Shown here: piece by piece, positions 35,773 to 44,254 of the stretch
How the letters are laid out: the number at the start of each line of letters is the position of its first letter
Position numbering within the stretch: position 1 is the stretch's first letter
Assembly: GCA_021324135.1 (NCBI GenBank)
Contig: JAJPJO010000374.1
Coordinates: 1-59,845, forward strand
Length of the DNA: 59,845 nucleotides
Direction: 5' to 3'
From: Pseudomonadota bacterium
GTDB taxonomy: Bacteria; Cyanobacteriota; Vampirovibrionia; Obscuribacterales; Obscuribacteraceae
Program-made: the position numbers and the translations under genes
The notes under the pieces: generated by a model
The model's database searches: none
What the model was told of the DNA's origin: nothing
Seen by the model: the letters and a program-made list of their open reading frames with translations, nothing else

Positions 35773-36315
35773 ATGGACAACAAAACAGAAGAATCAGATT
35801 CAGAAAGTCACTTATGGACGGCGAATTCCAAATCCGAGCCGTCTCACGACAACTCAGGCGTCGAGAACAATAAGAATTTAAAGAGAAGCCGAACGATTTC
35901 AGTACTGACTATGAGTTCAGTACTTCTTTATTCCCTGACATTAACATCCTGCTCGACTGAGCCGCTTCCCAAGCAGACATCAACAATGCCGGCCGCCGGC
36001 AAGCAACTGGCGCAGAAAGTAAACGATCCTAAGAAGAAAAAGAAGGACGAGGACGAGAAACAAAATCAGAGCACGTCATATCATGGTGGGCACGGCAGCC
36101 ACATATACTTCCACGGTGGAGGCGGTGCCACCGCCCGGGAAAATTTGAAACGCACCGCTCCTGTCACCACCAATGGTGCAAGCAAGAGCACGTACGTTCC
36201 GACCGCGCGCCCGTCGAGCCCGGCCATCTCAACCGCCCATACGACATCGGTTGCCCCCGCACGCGGATTCTTCGGATGGGCCGGCGGCTTCCATTTCGGC
36301 GGCTTCGGCGGCTAG
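35773..36315 (+). CDS. YgiB (DUF1190)-like lipoprotein
   Basis: A 40-residue hydrophilic N-terminal tail precedes a lipoprotein-type segment (SVLLYSLTLTSC, cysteine near residue 60). The rest is low in hydrophobics, with a lysine-rich patch, His/Gly-rich GGHGSHIYFHGGGG and a Ser/Thr/Pro stretch. It ends in a Gly/Phe-rich tail (ARGFFGWAGGFHFGGFGG). E. coli YgiB has the same layout (cytosolic tail, lipobox, Ser/Thr-rich part, RGGFG motif) and is encoded directly before YgiC. The next gene here is a YgiC-like protein. Assignment is therefore by architecture and neighbourhood, not by strong sequence identity. It probably tethers or localises the partner at the envelope. Confidence 0.6.
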   Translation: MDNKTEESDSESHLWTANSKSEPSHDNSGVENNKNLKRSRTISVLTMSSVLLYSLTLTSCSTEPLPKQTSTMPAAGKQLAQKVNDPKKKKKDEDEKQNQSTSYHGGHGSHIYFHGGGGATARENLKRTAPVTTNGASKSTYVPTARPSSPAISTAHTTSVAPARGFFGWAGGFHFGGFGG

Positions 36316-36411
36316 TCTTTCGAATTTGCGCAGCTCAGGTAGACGGCCGGACATGCGGCAATCAATGCCGGCTTTGCCGAAACGCTTAATGGTTGCAGGA
36401 GCAACAGGACT

Positions 36412-37638
36412 ATGAGATTTCAAACGATTGAAAAACGCCCCAACTGGAAAAGCAGGGCGGACGAACTGGGCTATCTATCAACCATTCTCGATGATCCGCC
36501 TTATTGGGTCGAGGCTTTAGATCAGCCGTTTTGCGCGGTGTTTTCTTTGCACGAGATTGAAGATGTAATCGAGTCGGCGACTGAGGAGATAGCTGAGCTG
36601 GCTCTTCAAGCCGTCGACTACGTCGTCAACGGCTCCAGATCGGATGAGCTTTTCGAGCGCTTGAAAATACCGCCCATGTTCCGGGAGCCGATCCGGAAGT
36701 CGTGGCAGAGAAATGACGGATCGATTTATGGTCGCTTCGACTTCTCATACAATGACGGCCGGTTGAAGCTCCTGGAGCTGAACTTCGATACGCCTACATC
36801 GTTATACGAAGCGTCGGTTCTGCAATGGTTCTGGTTGGAGGATTTGAAAGCAAACGGCAAACTGCCCGACAGCGCCGATCAGTTCAACAGTTTGCACGAC
36901 AGACTGATCGCTGCATTCAAGAAGAACTGCCGCTGCAATCAATTGCTTCACCTCACCACCATTCACGATGCACCTGAGGATGAGGAGACGGTGAGATACC
37001 TCGAATCATGCGCCATCCAGGCTGGTCTTCAAACTTCCTTTCTGCACCTGCGGGACCTCGGCTTCGATGGCGGCGGCCATCTCGTCGATCTCGAAGGCAG
37101 AAGAATCGAGCAGTTGTTTAAACTGTATCCCTGGGAATTCATCACCATCGAGGAAGCCTATGCTCAACGGGCGAAGGGCACGCGCGTCTTCACTCGCGTG
37201 ATTGAATTGCACGAGACATCGCTGTTCGAACCACCCTGGAAGCTGATCCTGTCAAACAAGGCGGTCCTGCCGCTGCTCTGGGAGATTGCACCGGCTCATC
37301 GCTTCTTGCTTGAGTCATGCTATGACGACGAGTCGGGGGCTGCCGCCAAAATGCGCCAGCGAAAGCATGTAAGAAAACCAATTTTCGGACGTGAAGGAGG
37401 CAGCGTTTCGATCCGCGATCCCGCTTCGCCACTACCTGTGGTGCAGCAAAAGAGCACTTACGGTCGGGAGGGATTCATTCTGCAAGACCTGCATGAATTG
37501 CCGAAACACGATGATTATCACCTGGTGATCGGCAGTTGGGTTGTGGATGGGCAGCCGGCGGGCATTGGTTTGCGAGCCGACAAGAGTGCAATCACGTCAA
37601 ACCGGGCAATTTTCGTTCCCCACTACATCGAGAATTAA
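36412..37638 (+). CDS. Glutathionylspermidine synthase family protein, YgiC-like ATP-grasp ligase
   Basis: The 408-residue protein is the amide-ligase half of the glutathionylspermidine synthase family, without the amidase half. Typical elements are WVEALDQPFCAVFS near the start, GRFDFSYNDGRLKLLELNFDTPTS (the ATP/metal-binding strand pair, residues about 104-127), LFKLYPWEFI, LILSNKAVLPLLWEI and the late YGREGFILQDL. The true substrates of YgiC-like enzymes are unknown; peptide or polyamine amide bond formation is expected for the fold. The ATG is preceded by a CAGGAGCAACAGGA stretch. It follows the YgiB-like gene by 96 bases, reproducing the ygiBC order. Confidence 0.85.
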   Translation: MRFQTIEKRPNWKSRADELGYLSTILDDPPYWVEALDQPFCAVFSLHEIEDVIESATEEIAELALQAVDYVVNGSRSDELFERLKIPPMFREPIRKSWQRNDGSIYGRFDFSYNDGRLKLLELNFDTPTSLYEASVLQWFWLEDLKANGKLPDSADQFNSLHDRLIAAFKKNCRCNQLLHLTTIHDAPEDEETVRYLESCAIQAGLQTSFLHLRDLGFDGGGHLVDLEGRRIEQLFKLYPWEFITIEEAYAQRAKGTRVFTRVIELHETSLFEPPWKLILSNKAVLPLLWEIAPAHRFLLESCYDDESGAAAKMRQRKHVRKPIFGREGGSVSIRDPASPLPVVQQKSTYGREGFILQDLHELPKHDDYHLVIGSWVVDGQPAGIGLRADKSAITSNRAIFVPHYIEN

Positions 37639-37715
37639 CTGGCGGAAAACGCAGAATTAATACCCGGCAAAACGGTTGCCTGGCTTAACAGCCGGAGGCA
37701 CGATATCATGCTCTT

Positions 37716-38843
37716 ATGATCAGTAAGACAGCCGCCAAAACTCTCTGCGCCTTATCAATCTCGTTCTTGCTCTTTCAAGAATCGGCTGCCTCATCGCCTG
37801 ATGATGGTAAGAATCAAGCAGGGGACGCGCACACGCGCGTCATCATGATCAATAACGAGGGTGTCACAGCCTTGAGCGCAGGCAAGTATCAATTGGCGGT
37901 CGACAAATTCGAGCAATCGCTCAAGCTCGAGCCAAGCTATAAGATTGCCAGCGACAATCTGGCGATCGCCTACAACAACTGGGCTTTGCAAAAGCGGGAC
38001 AATCCTCAGGAAGCCATCAAGCTGTTCCACGTGGCCGCTTTTCTCGATCCGGGCAACCCCACCACTAAAGAAAATCTCGATGGCATCATTACAATGATGG
38101 CGCTTAACCCCGCCTCTTTTAAGGACCGCGTCAAGCTTGGCGATGATGCCAATGCCCATGGAGACTCGATCGGAGCCCTCGTCGAGTATCAGGCTGCCTT
38201 GAAAATTCAAAGGGATGACAAAATCAAGGAAAAGCTCGAGAAAATTACCCTGCCCGATAAGTGGAAGTTATTACAGGGAGATAAGAGCGCGGCCATCGTG
38301 AGCGCTTCGGCAAATCCAGCTCCAATTAAGAATTCGCTCAGCCCAGGGGATGTCGACTTCGGACCGTATATGGCCAATGCCCAGAAGATTATCAAACAAC
38401 ACTGGCACCCACCCAGGTCCGACGAATCGAAGGAAGTCAAAGTAGTGTTCAATGTTGAGCAGACAGGCAGGATCGCGAACATAAGAATTACCAGATCGAC
38501 CGGCACCAGCGAAGGCGATATGGCTGCCATCGAGGCAGTTGCAAAATCCAGTCCGCTGCCGCCCCTTCCAAAGGGCAGCCCGCAACAGGTGGACATAGAA
38601 TTCACCTTTGACTACAACGTCTTCGCTGCCGGCGAACCAGGCACCCAAAAGAAGGAGAGCAGCAAGCAACCACTTTCCACGAAGGAAGCAATCGAGCGTC
38701 TCGGTTGGCTCAAACAAGCCGATAAATGGGCTCCATATGCGCTCGCGGCGGCAATGCTCGCTTTGCTCGCTTTCCTCTACTTCGATCAGAAAAAACGAAG
38801 GAGCCAAGCGAGCGATACCAAAAGCGATACCACTCAAGGTTAA
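37716..38843 (+). CDS. TPR and TonB C-terminal-domain protein with C-terminal membrane anchor
   Basis: A signal peptide (TLCALSISFLLFQESAASS) is followed by two to three TPRs (NEGVTALSAGKYQLAVDKFE, DNLAIAYNNWALQ, GALVEYQAALKI). A TonB C-terminal-like domain spans about residues 210-300 (IIKQHWHPPRS, VKVVFNVEQTGRIANIRITR, ending VDIEFTFDYNV). One transmembrane helix near the end (YALAAAMLALLAFLYF) precedes a basic tail. The topology is thus reversed relative to TonB, which is anchored at its N-terminus. The domain is very similar in its closing motif to that of the 13926-15158 protein. The protein is periplasmic with a membrane anchor, and its partner is unknown. It converges on the degenerate GGDEF gene with a 12-base gap. 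Confidence 0.8.
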   Translation: MISKTAAKTLCALSISFLLFQESAASSPDDGKNQAGDAHTRVIMINNEGVTALSAGKYQLAVDKFEQSLKLEPSYKIASDNLAIAYNNWALQKRDNPQEAIKLFHVAAFLDPGNPTTKENLDGIITMMALNPASFKDRVKLGDDANAHGDSIGALVEYQAALKIQRDDKIKEKLEKITLPDKWKLLQGDKSAAIVSASANPAPIKNSLSPGDVDFGPYMANAQKIIKQHWHPPRSDESKEVKVVFNVEQTGRIANIRITRSTGTSEGDMAAIEAVAKSSPLPPLPKGSPQQVDIEFTFDYNVFAAGEPGTQKKESSKQPLSTKEAIERLGWLKQADKWAPYALAAAMLALLAFLYFDQKKRRSQASDTKSDTTQG

Positions 38844-38855
38844 ACCAGGCGGCGC

Positions 38856-40832
38856 TCAGTCGATCTTCCTGTGCTTTGCAATCGTCAAAAGCGTCAATAG
38901 ATCCTGGCAATCATGCGGGATTCCGGCTACGCCGCAGAGCAGCTCCACCTTCTTGCCGTAAGGATCGCCTGAAAGGATGTTCTTCAATCTGTTCACCAGA
39001 CCCTGCGCCCCTTGCGCATCGGTATGCGGCAGGATGACGCCGTAATCATCGCCGTCATAGTGTCCCAGAACATCCGCCTTTCGCACGGTATTCTTGATCA
39101 ACTCCACGGCACGGCGACGGGCGTCATCTCCGACTTTCTCCTGAGACTTGTCTTTGACACTGAGAAGCACGACCGTAAAGGGTGTGTCATAAGAATGGAA
39201 ACGATAAAACTCGTGCTCTAAGAAATACAAGAAGGCTATCTGGCTATAAATGCCGGTGTCGCTCCTGGTCATGCTCTTAGTGAACGTCTCCAGCTCATCG
39301 AGGTCGATGCCCAGCTCTTCCATGCTGGCCGGCTGGTACAGCTCGGCTTCTGCGCCTTTCGGCTCATCCTTTGGCTCCGCCTCTTTCGCTTTTGACTTTG
39401 AAGCCTCTGAGTGAGCCCCGGCATCTTCGGCTTCGACGGTGGCACCAGCTCCGGAGCCGCCGTTCGCACCGGTATCACGGGCGGTGGCGTCAGAAGCCGT
39501 GGATGCATCAGGAACGGGTGCCTGGCTTATGGGGCGGCTGCCAGTGGTTAGATTGTCATTCTCGGAGATTACCGCACCGTCGGCGGTACCACGCTCGGCT
39601 GCACCAGTGAGGGCGGTCTCAGCCGCTGGACTGGAGACGGAGCTGGTTGTCCCATCGGCTGCCATACCGGGCGACTCTGCCGCTTGCCCCGGCCGCGGCA
39701 ATTCCAGAGTCGGTGTCGCATCCAGGGGTGGCTTTGCCGACCCGCTTCGCGCTTTGGGCGCCGCCTCAGGCTGGGGAGTGGCATCGCTTGGGGCAGGCCA
39801 GGTCATTTGCGGCGGCTGAGTGGCATCAAGGGCCAGCAGGCGCGATGAGAGGAGATTGAACATGATGGGCGTCCAGACTAATCTGTTCAGATTGCTCCTG
39901 GCCACGATCTCGCTCAATGGACTGCGATTGTCGATAAGCTGGTAAAACATTTTCTGGCTGTTCATATCAACCGGAACCAGATTGGCTACAGCCATCTCGA
40001 ATTCCCGCTCGGTCAGATTCGGATTGGTTCTGTACAACCTGGATGTAGGTTGCAGACCGGCCTGTTCTAAAAAACGGTTCTGATCGCTGAGCGCCGCCGC
40101 TCTTAAAAGCAAGCTGTCGATGCGATCCTGGATGTTCCTGTTCAGCCCGCGATCGCTGCTCATAAACTTGAAGTCGCCGGCTTGCGGACTCAAGGCCACT
40201 TCAAAGAATGCATCTTCGCCCCGCCATCCCTCTCTTTCCGCCCCGACAAGCCGCCCTTCCTCGAAGTGTAAGATTGTCTGAACCGACTGTTGTTGGATGA
40301 CCAGACGGCCTGTGAGATGGCTGGAGGCAATGGAGGTCAAAAGCGAGGCAAGCGGCATCTGATTCAAGCTGCCTTCAAGAACATCCATGGTCGCCTTGAG
40401 ATTGCTCTTTGTTGATGTCCGGCGCTTCTGCGGGCTGAGCGCCTGTCCGGGCGGCACCGGCTCGTCGGGACGCAACTGCAAAGTCTCCATTTGCGACTGA
40501 TACGAACTCTTGCGGGCAACCGGAATCGAGTTCATCACCAGGTTGTGAACCTTGGTCACATCAGAGCTCTCATACATCCACTTCAGTTTGCAGCTCGGCC
40601 CGTCGCCCTGGTAAAAGGACCACTGATGGCACTGATCGTTGTTGCGCCGCTCCAGCTTCGCCGTCAGCAGATAGCGCTCTTTATTGTGAACCCAGGGGAG
40701 TTCGATCAATTCGCCCGGCTGGCGCAGCGCCTCATTGAAAACGAACTCGATGTCGCCGGCAATCGGAGCGCGCGCCTGCTCAGGCAAACGATGCCGTCGC
40801 TGACCCGCCGACGAAAAGCCGCGCTCAATCAT
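38856..40832 (-). CDS. DUF4388-like protein with degenerate GGDEF domain
   Basis: The N-terminal 130 residues may form a PilZ-like barrel (NKERYLLTAKLERR). Residues about 150-250 resemble DUF4388/PATAN (MPLASLLTSIASSHLTGRLV; ILHFEEGRLVGAEREG), a module of gliding and pilus signalling proteins. A long Ala/Pro/Ser/Glu linker (about 345-510) leads to a GGDEF-fold domain (TPFTVVLLSVKDKSQEKVGD). Its signature reads YDGDDYGV instead of YGGDEFAV, so cyclic-di-GMP synthesis is unlikely. A binding or scaffold role in pilus or motility control is inferred, which suits the nearby pilus loci. The start at 40832 is the first Met. Confidence 0.75.
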   Translation of the reverse strand: MIERGFSSAGQRRHRLPEQARAPIAGDIEFVFNEALRQPGELIELPWVHNKERYLLTAKLERRNNDQCHQWSFYQGDGPSCKLKWMYESSDVTKVHNLVMNSIPVARKSSYQSQMETLQLRPDEPVPPGQALSPQKRRTSTKSNLKATMDVLEGSLNQMPLASLLTSIASSHLTGRLVIQQQSVQTILHFEEGRLVGAEREGWRGEDAFFEVALSPQAGDFKFMSSDRGLNRNIQDRIDSLLLRAAALSDQNRFLEQAGLQPTSRLYRTNPNLTEREFEMAVANLVPVDMNSQKMFYQLIDNRSPLSEIVARSNLNRLVWTPIMFNLLSSRLLALDATQPPQMTWPAPSDATPQPEAAPKARSGSAKPPLDATPTLELPRPGQAAESPGMAADGTTSSVSSPAAETALTGAAERGTADGAVISENDNLTTGSRPISQAPVPDASTASDATARDTGANGGSGAGATVEAEDAGAHSEASKSKAKEAEPKDEPKGAEAELYQPASMEELGIDLDELETFTKSMTRSDTGIYSQIAFLYFLEHEFYRFHSYDTPFTVVLLSVKDKSQEKVGDDARRRAVELIKNTVRKADVLGHYDGDDYGVILPHTDAQGAQGLVNRLKNILSGDPYGKKVELLCGVAGIPHDCQDLLTLLTIAKHRKID

Positions 40833-40878
40833 GAATTAGGTACTGACTCCAGTTTTCAACCGCCATGCCTAACGAGCT

Positions 40879-40944
40879 GCCCGATGCTCGGAATTGAACC
40901 CAGGCGCCATATTAGATTCTACCACCCGGCGATCATCTTGGGGC
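40879..40944 (-). pseudogene. tRNA-like remnant (possibly tRNA-Gly derived)
   Basis: On the minus strand there is a T-arm-like CTGGGTTCAATTCCGAG and a D-arm-like GGTGGTAGAATC, bounded by a partial acceptor pairing (GCCCCAA with ATCGGGC, five of seven pairs). Only 11 bases lie between the D- and T-arm parts, where 23 are expected, so a normal anticodon arm cannot form. There is no CCA. It could be a decayed tRNA gene, an integration scar or a small RNA with a tRNA-like fold. Confidence 0.35.
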
Positions 40945-41025
40945 ACGCAGGAGCGGAGAAAGAGCATTGCAGGCAGGCCTGCCGGGCGCTTCCGGGTTAG
41001 CTTTATCTGACTACAAAGACGACTG

Positions 41026-41080
41026 AAAAAATTGGCGGCGGCGGGATGGCTTCATTTGAAGCTCGGCCCGGCCGCCGCAC
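41026..41080 (-). terminator. Strong Rho-independent terminator
   Basis: On the minus strand, a long GC-rich stem (GCGGCGG with CCGCCGC) encloses an inner perfect hairpin GCTTCA-AA-TGAAGC (41049-41062). It is followed by AATTTTTTC (T run at 41026-41031). It lies directly downstream of the minus-strand hydrolase-like gene. Confidence 0.65.
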
Positions 41081-41114
41081 CATATGTGATATCACTCGCC
41101 GGCTGCCGGCTTGC

Positions 41115-42110
41115 TTACCTCACTCCTGCCAGAGCTCTCTCCTGCTCCTCGACCACTGCGTCGTGCGATTTGAGCGTGCGGGCGACTTCACTGGCGACCG
41201 TTTGATTGCGCCAATAATTGATGTGAGCGAAAGGCGGCAGCCAGTCCGTCTTAACGAAGATGTCGCGCGGGTTAGCCGGCTTATCCAACTGCTTTTCAGC
41301 GAAAAGCGGCTGCACCGGATACGCCACCACATCGTCGGTGTCGACGAAGTTCAACCATTTGTGGGTCGTTCCCTTGAAGGGATTGATCAAATTGTCGAAC
41401 TCGCCGCCGCCGTTCTGGTTGGCATTGTGAGCCCAGAACTTGTGCTTGCGCAGCATGAAGAGCGGCACGGGAGAGCCGATTGTGTAGAGGTTCTGGAAAG
41501 ACTTTCTGGCTTTCTCGAGCAAGCGATGCGGAGCGCTTTCTCCAAATGAGAAAAGATGCGGACCGTCAGCTTTCAGAAGAGCAAAGATGAAGTCATAAGC
41601 AATCACGGCACCGAGCCCGTGCCCGACGATGGAGAAGGGCGGCACTTCCTGTTTGTCGAGATGCTCTTTGATTGTGTTCCAAACGGATCTTCTGATTTGA
41701 TTATCACTCTCATCGACATAGGCAATGATATCGCCGAGCAGAACAGTGGTCAGATAGCGCCAGCCCCGCCACGATTGCCAGCGAGTCGAGTTAACGACTT
41801 GCAGAGCATCGGGAGTATGCGTCATAGCATTGATTATGCCGGCCGCCTGATCGATTGGATTGAGAACGCTTGAAACGAGGACTTTGTCGGGCGTATTTAT
41901 CTTGCCGAAACAGCGCTCGAAAAGAGCTTGTTCGCCGGGTCTTACTGTCTGCTCCCAATAAACCGGAACCAGTTCGATCTGATCATCCAGATCGCTTTTG
42001 TGGTGGCACTTGAATTGCTTGCGCAGCTTGTTGGAAAACGCGGTGAAATCCTTTTCGATGTTGCTTTCATCCGTGATACCATGCAGCAAAAAAACATGAT
42101 GCTTTAACAT
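41115..42110 (-). CDS. Alpha/beta-hydrolase-like protein lacking the nucleophile serine
   Basis: The N-terminal strand HHVFLLHGIT and the nucleophile-elbow segment FSIVGHGLGAVIAYDFIF fit the alpha/beta-hydrolase fold of PGAP1/lipase-like proteins. The elbow reads GHGLG where active enzymes have GHSLG, so the catalytic serine is absent. NLYTIGSPVPLF and the late HINYW histidine fit the usual positions of the strand after the elbow and the catalytic His. No signal peptide is present, so it is probably cytoplasmic. The ATG at 42110 has GAGGGA upstream. It may be a non-catalytic binding protein. It is followed by a strong terminator and lies after the pilus block on the same strand, with a 195-base gap. 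Confidence 0.75.
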   Translation of the reverse strand: MLKHHVFLLHGITDESNIEKDFTAFSNKLRKQFKCHHKSDLDDQIELVPVYWEQTVRPGEQALFERCFGKINTPDKVLVSSVLNPIDQAAGIINAMTHTPDALQVVNSTRWQSWRGWRYLTTVLLGDIIAYVDESDNQIRRSVWNTIKEHLDKQEVPPFSIVGHGLGAVIAYDFIFALLKADGPHLFSFGESAPHRLLEKARKSFQNLYTIGSPVPLFMLRKHKFWAHNANQNGGGEFDNLINPFKGTTHKWLNFVDTDDVVAYPVQPLFAEKQLDKPANPRDIFVKTDWLPPFAHINYWRNQTVASEVARTLKSHDAVVEEQERALAGVR

Positions 42111-42305
42111 TGCACATCCCTCACAGTCTGGACCTGATGAATGTAGCAACGCGATGGAGCAACTCTTCGAGATTTTAGGTAATGATTTACATTAGCGTCG
42201 CCCTGAATCCGTTCAATAAAAATGACGACCCTGAAGATGAGCGGCGCGTAAGGCAAACGAGGAAGATAAAATCAGAGGCGTTGCAAAGCAGCGACTGCCG
42301 GCCGC

Positions 42306-43385
42306 TTAACGAATCGGATCTATGACAACTGTCTTTACTTGCCCGAACTCTTCAAAGGTGGCTTTGTTAGCCTCTACATCAAGTAGTTTTATCGAATCGT
42401 ATGATTGACCGGGCGCCAGTGTGATGAATTTCTTGAATCCGTTGGCGCGACTGAACTTACCGTCGGGAAAGGTCATGATTACTCGATCGTCGAGAATAGC
42501 ATTTAGACGCATGCGCGGGATGAGCATCGGTTTTTCAGGTGGCGGCGGCAGCTCATCCACGGACAAACCGCTGGCGATCTCATCGCTCGACGGCACCGGC
42601 TGCGGTGGCACGTTCATATCCGGTGGTGGTGGCAGGCGGTCTTCACCCTTGCTGTTGGAAGCGGCGACGCTTTTGTCCTTTTTGGCAAGCGCGCCGGATC
42701 TGGGAAACGGCTTTTTATTCAATAAAGGTGCAAATGGATTTCGCAATGGAATCTTCGCCATCGCAGGCGATGATCCATCTGCCGATCCGCCGCTCAGCTC
42801 CAGCCTGGTCTGCGCCTGAGCCCAGGCACGATCGGTCGGCTCGATAACCGGCGCGGGCAATGATGCCAGGTAGCTCAGGCGATCGGCGGAACTTTTAAAA
42901 GGGGATTTGGCCGCCACCTCCGGAGCGGCAGCCATTTCTTTGCCGGTTGGAAGATTGCTTGGTGCCGATTTGATCGACTCCGCCTTTTGATTGTTTTTTG
43001 CCGGCGCGACCTTTTGCTCAGCGACTGCACTTTGAATGAGCTTTGCCTTTTCGCTCACCCTCAGGGGCTGCATCTGTTTCAGCGAATCGCCGGCATTGCC
43101 TGAGGGTCCTGGTGTTTTGCCGGAGGCATCGTCAGCCCCGGCTCCCGAGGCGCCCTCACCGGACTTGCCTGGCTCGCCGCCGGCGGATGGCGCGCCATTA
43201 TTCTCGGTGGCACCGCCGCCTTCTTTCTCTTTCTTCTTCTCCGCTTGCTTCTGGCGCAGCTTGGCCAGTTGCTCCTTGTACGCCGGATCCTCGGTCGGAT
43301 CTGGCTCCGGCTTGTTCATCAAGAACCAGGTCAAGCCAATGGCTATGACGCCCACGGCGATTATTATCCAAAGTCGTTTTGTCAT
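42306..43385 (-). CDS. PilP-position membrane protein of the pilus cluster
   Basis: An N-terminal membrane helix (LWIIIAVGVIAIGLTWFLM) leads to a long charged linker rich in Lys, Glu, Gly, Pro and Ala, including a QKQAEKKKEKEGGG coiled stretch. The last 75 residues form a small beta-rich domain (RMRLNAILDDRVIMTFPDGK; LAPGQSYDSIKLLDVEANKA) like the C-terminal domain of PilP, which links the PilNO platform to the secretin. It follows pilO by 113 bases and is last in the cluster, the normal place of pilP. It lacks the PilP lipobox, so the assignment is by position and C-terminal domain shape. GGAGG lies eight bases before the ATG at 43385. Confidence 0.6.
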   Translation of the reverse strand: MTKRLWIIIAVGVIAIGLTWFLMNKPEPDPTEDPAYKEQLAKLRQKQAEKKKEKEGGGATENNGAPSAGGEPGKSGEGASGAGADDASGKTPGPSGNAGDSLKQMQPLRVSEKAKLIQSAVAEQKVAPAKNNQKAESIKSAPSNLPTGKEMAAAPEVAAKSPFKSSADRLSYLASLPAPVIEPTDRAWAQAQTRLELSGGSADGSSPAMAKIPLRNPFAPLLNKKPFPRSGALAKKDKSVAASNSKGEDRLPPPPDMNVPPQPVPSSDEIASGLSVDELPPPPEKPMLIPRMRLNAILDDRVIMTFPDGKFSRANGFKKFITLAPGQSYDSIKLLDVEANKATFEEFGQVKTVVIDPIR

Positions 43386-43498
43386 AACAGCGCCTCCCAC
43401 GTTATTTGATTATGGCATTAAGAATGCGCTTGCAATTCTTATATCAGACGCCCAATTTAGTCCCGCTTGCATAAATTCATGTTTGAACCGATCGGTTT

Positions 43499-44254
43499 TT
43501 ATTTCGTGCCGAGTGGTGTTTTGAGACCGGGCAGATAGTAGACGTTCATAATAAAAGTCATAACCGGCTTCTGCAGCTCCATAGCCTGGGCACGCTCGCC
43601 GGCCGGAGTTTTGGCGGTCTCCGAGTCTTTGCTGGGCGGAGCTGATATCTGCAAATCTTGAATGCCGACGATGCGTTGATACGCCTCCAGCTTTTTCAAA
43701 AAATCAAGCAGCTGACTGTACTCACCAGCCACGAAGACGCGCCGCTCGATGCGCTGGATGCCGAGCGTATCCGAGTCTTCCTCTTTTGGTTTTACCGGCG
43801 CTTTTTGTCCGGGTGCATTTGGAGCAATTGCCGGCTTCTCCGCCGCTTGAGGAGCGCCCAGTCCTTTGCCGCCCATCTCGGCCACGATCGAATCCATCAC
43901 CGAGCCTTTCTTCTCTTTGCCTTTATCCGCTGCCGGTTGCTCGATGGCGATCAGATCGACGCCGGATAGATCGCTGATTTTTTCGAGATCGATCATCAAG
44001 ATATCCATCTGCGCGCTCGGCGGCACGGCGGCTCGCACCTTTTGAATATCCTTGTCCAGTTTTCGCTGCTCCTCGGCCAGGGCTTCCTTTTCTTTCAAAC
44101 GATCGCTCAGTTTTTGATACTCTCCTCTGACGGTCTCGATCTCAGTGTTCAGCCTTTTGACCTCGTCCAGTCCCGGAGGAATATAGCTGAAGCCAATCGC
44201 CAGGGCGAAAAGATAAGGAACTGTGCAGAGGAATATTTGCATGTCGCGGCTCAT
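43499..44254 (-). CDS. pilO: Type IV pilus inner-membrane platform protein PilO
   Basis: PilO pairs with PilN to form the periplasmic part of the alignment complex of type IV pili. There is one membrane helix near the N-terminus (FLCTVPYLFALAIGFSYI), then a coiled coil (RLNTEIETVRGEYQKLSDRL) and a ferredoxin-like C-terminal domain (RRVFVAGEYSQLLDFLKKLE, IVGIQDLQIS). A Pro/Lys-rich insert separates two halves of the globular part. The length of 251 residues is a little above the usual 200-210. Its ATG overlaps the stop of the pilMN gene by four bases (ATGA), which implies coupled translation. Confidence 0.88.
   Translation of the reverse strand: MSRDMQIFLCTVPYLFALAIGFSYIPPGLDEVKRLNTEIETVRGEYQKLSDRLKEKEALAEEQRKLDKDIQKVRAAVPPSAQMDILMIDLEKISDLSGVDLIAIEQPAADKGKEKKGSVMDSIVAEMGGKGLGAPQAAEKPAIAPNAPGQKAPVKPKEEDSDTLGIQRIERRVFVAGEYSQLLDFLKKLEAYQRIVGIQDLQISAPPSKDSETAKTPAGERAQAMELQKPVMTFIMNVYYLPGLKTPLGTK

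Noticed and set aside
40879-40944. Functional tRNA or 3' end of tmRNA
   Set aside because: No anticodon arm fits, acceptor pairing is imperfect, CCA is lacking, and no tmRNA tag frame or 5' partner was seen nearby.
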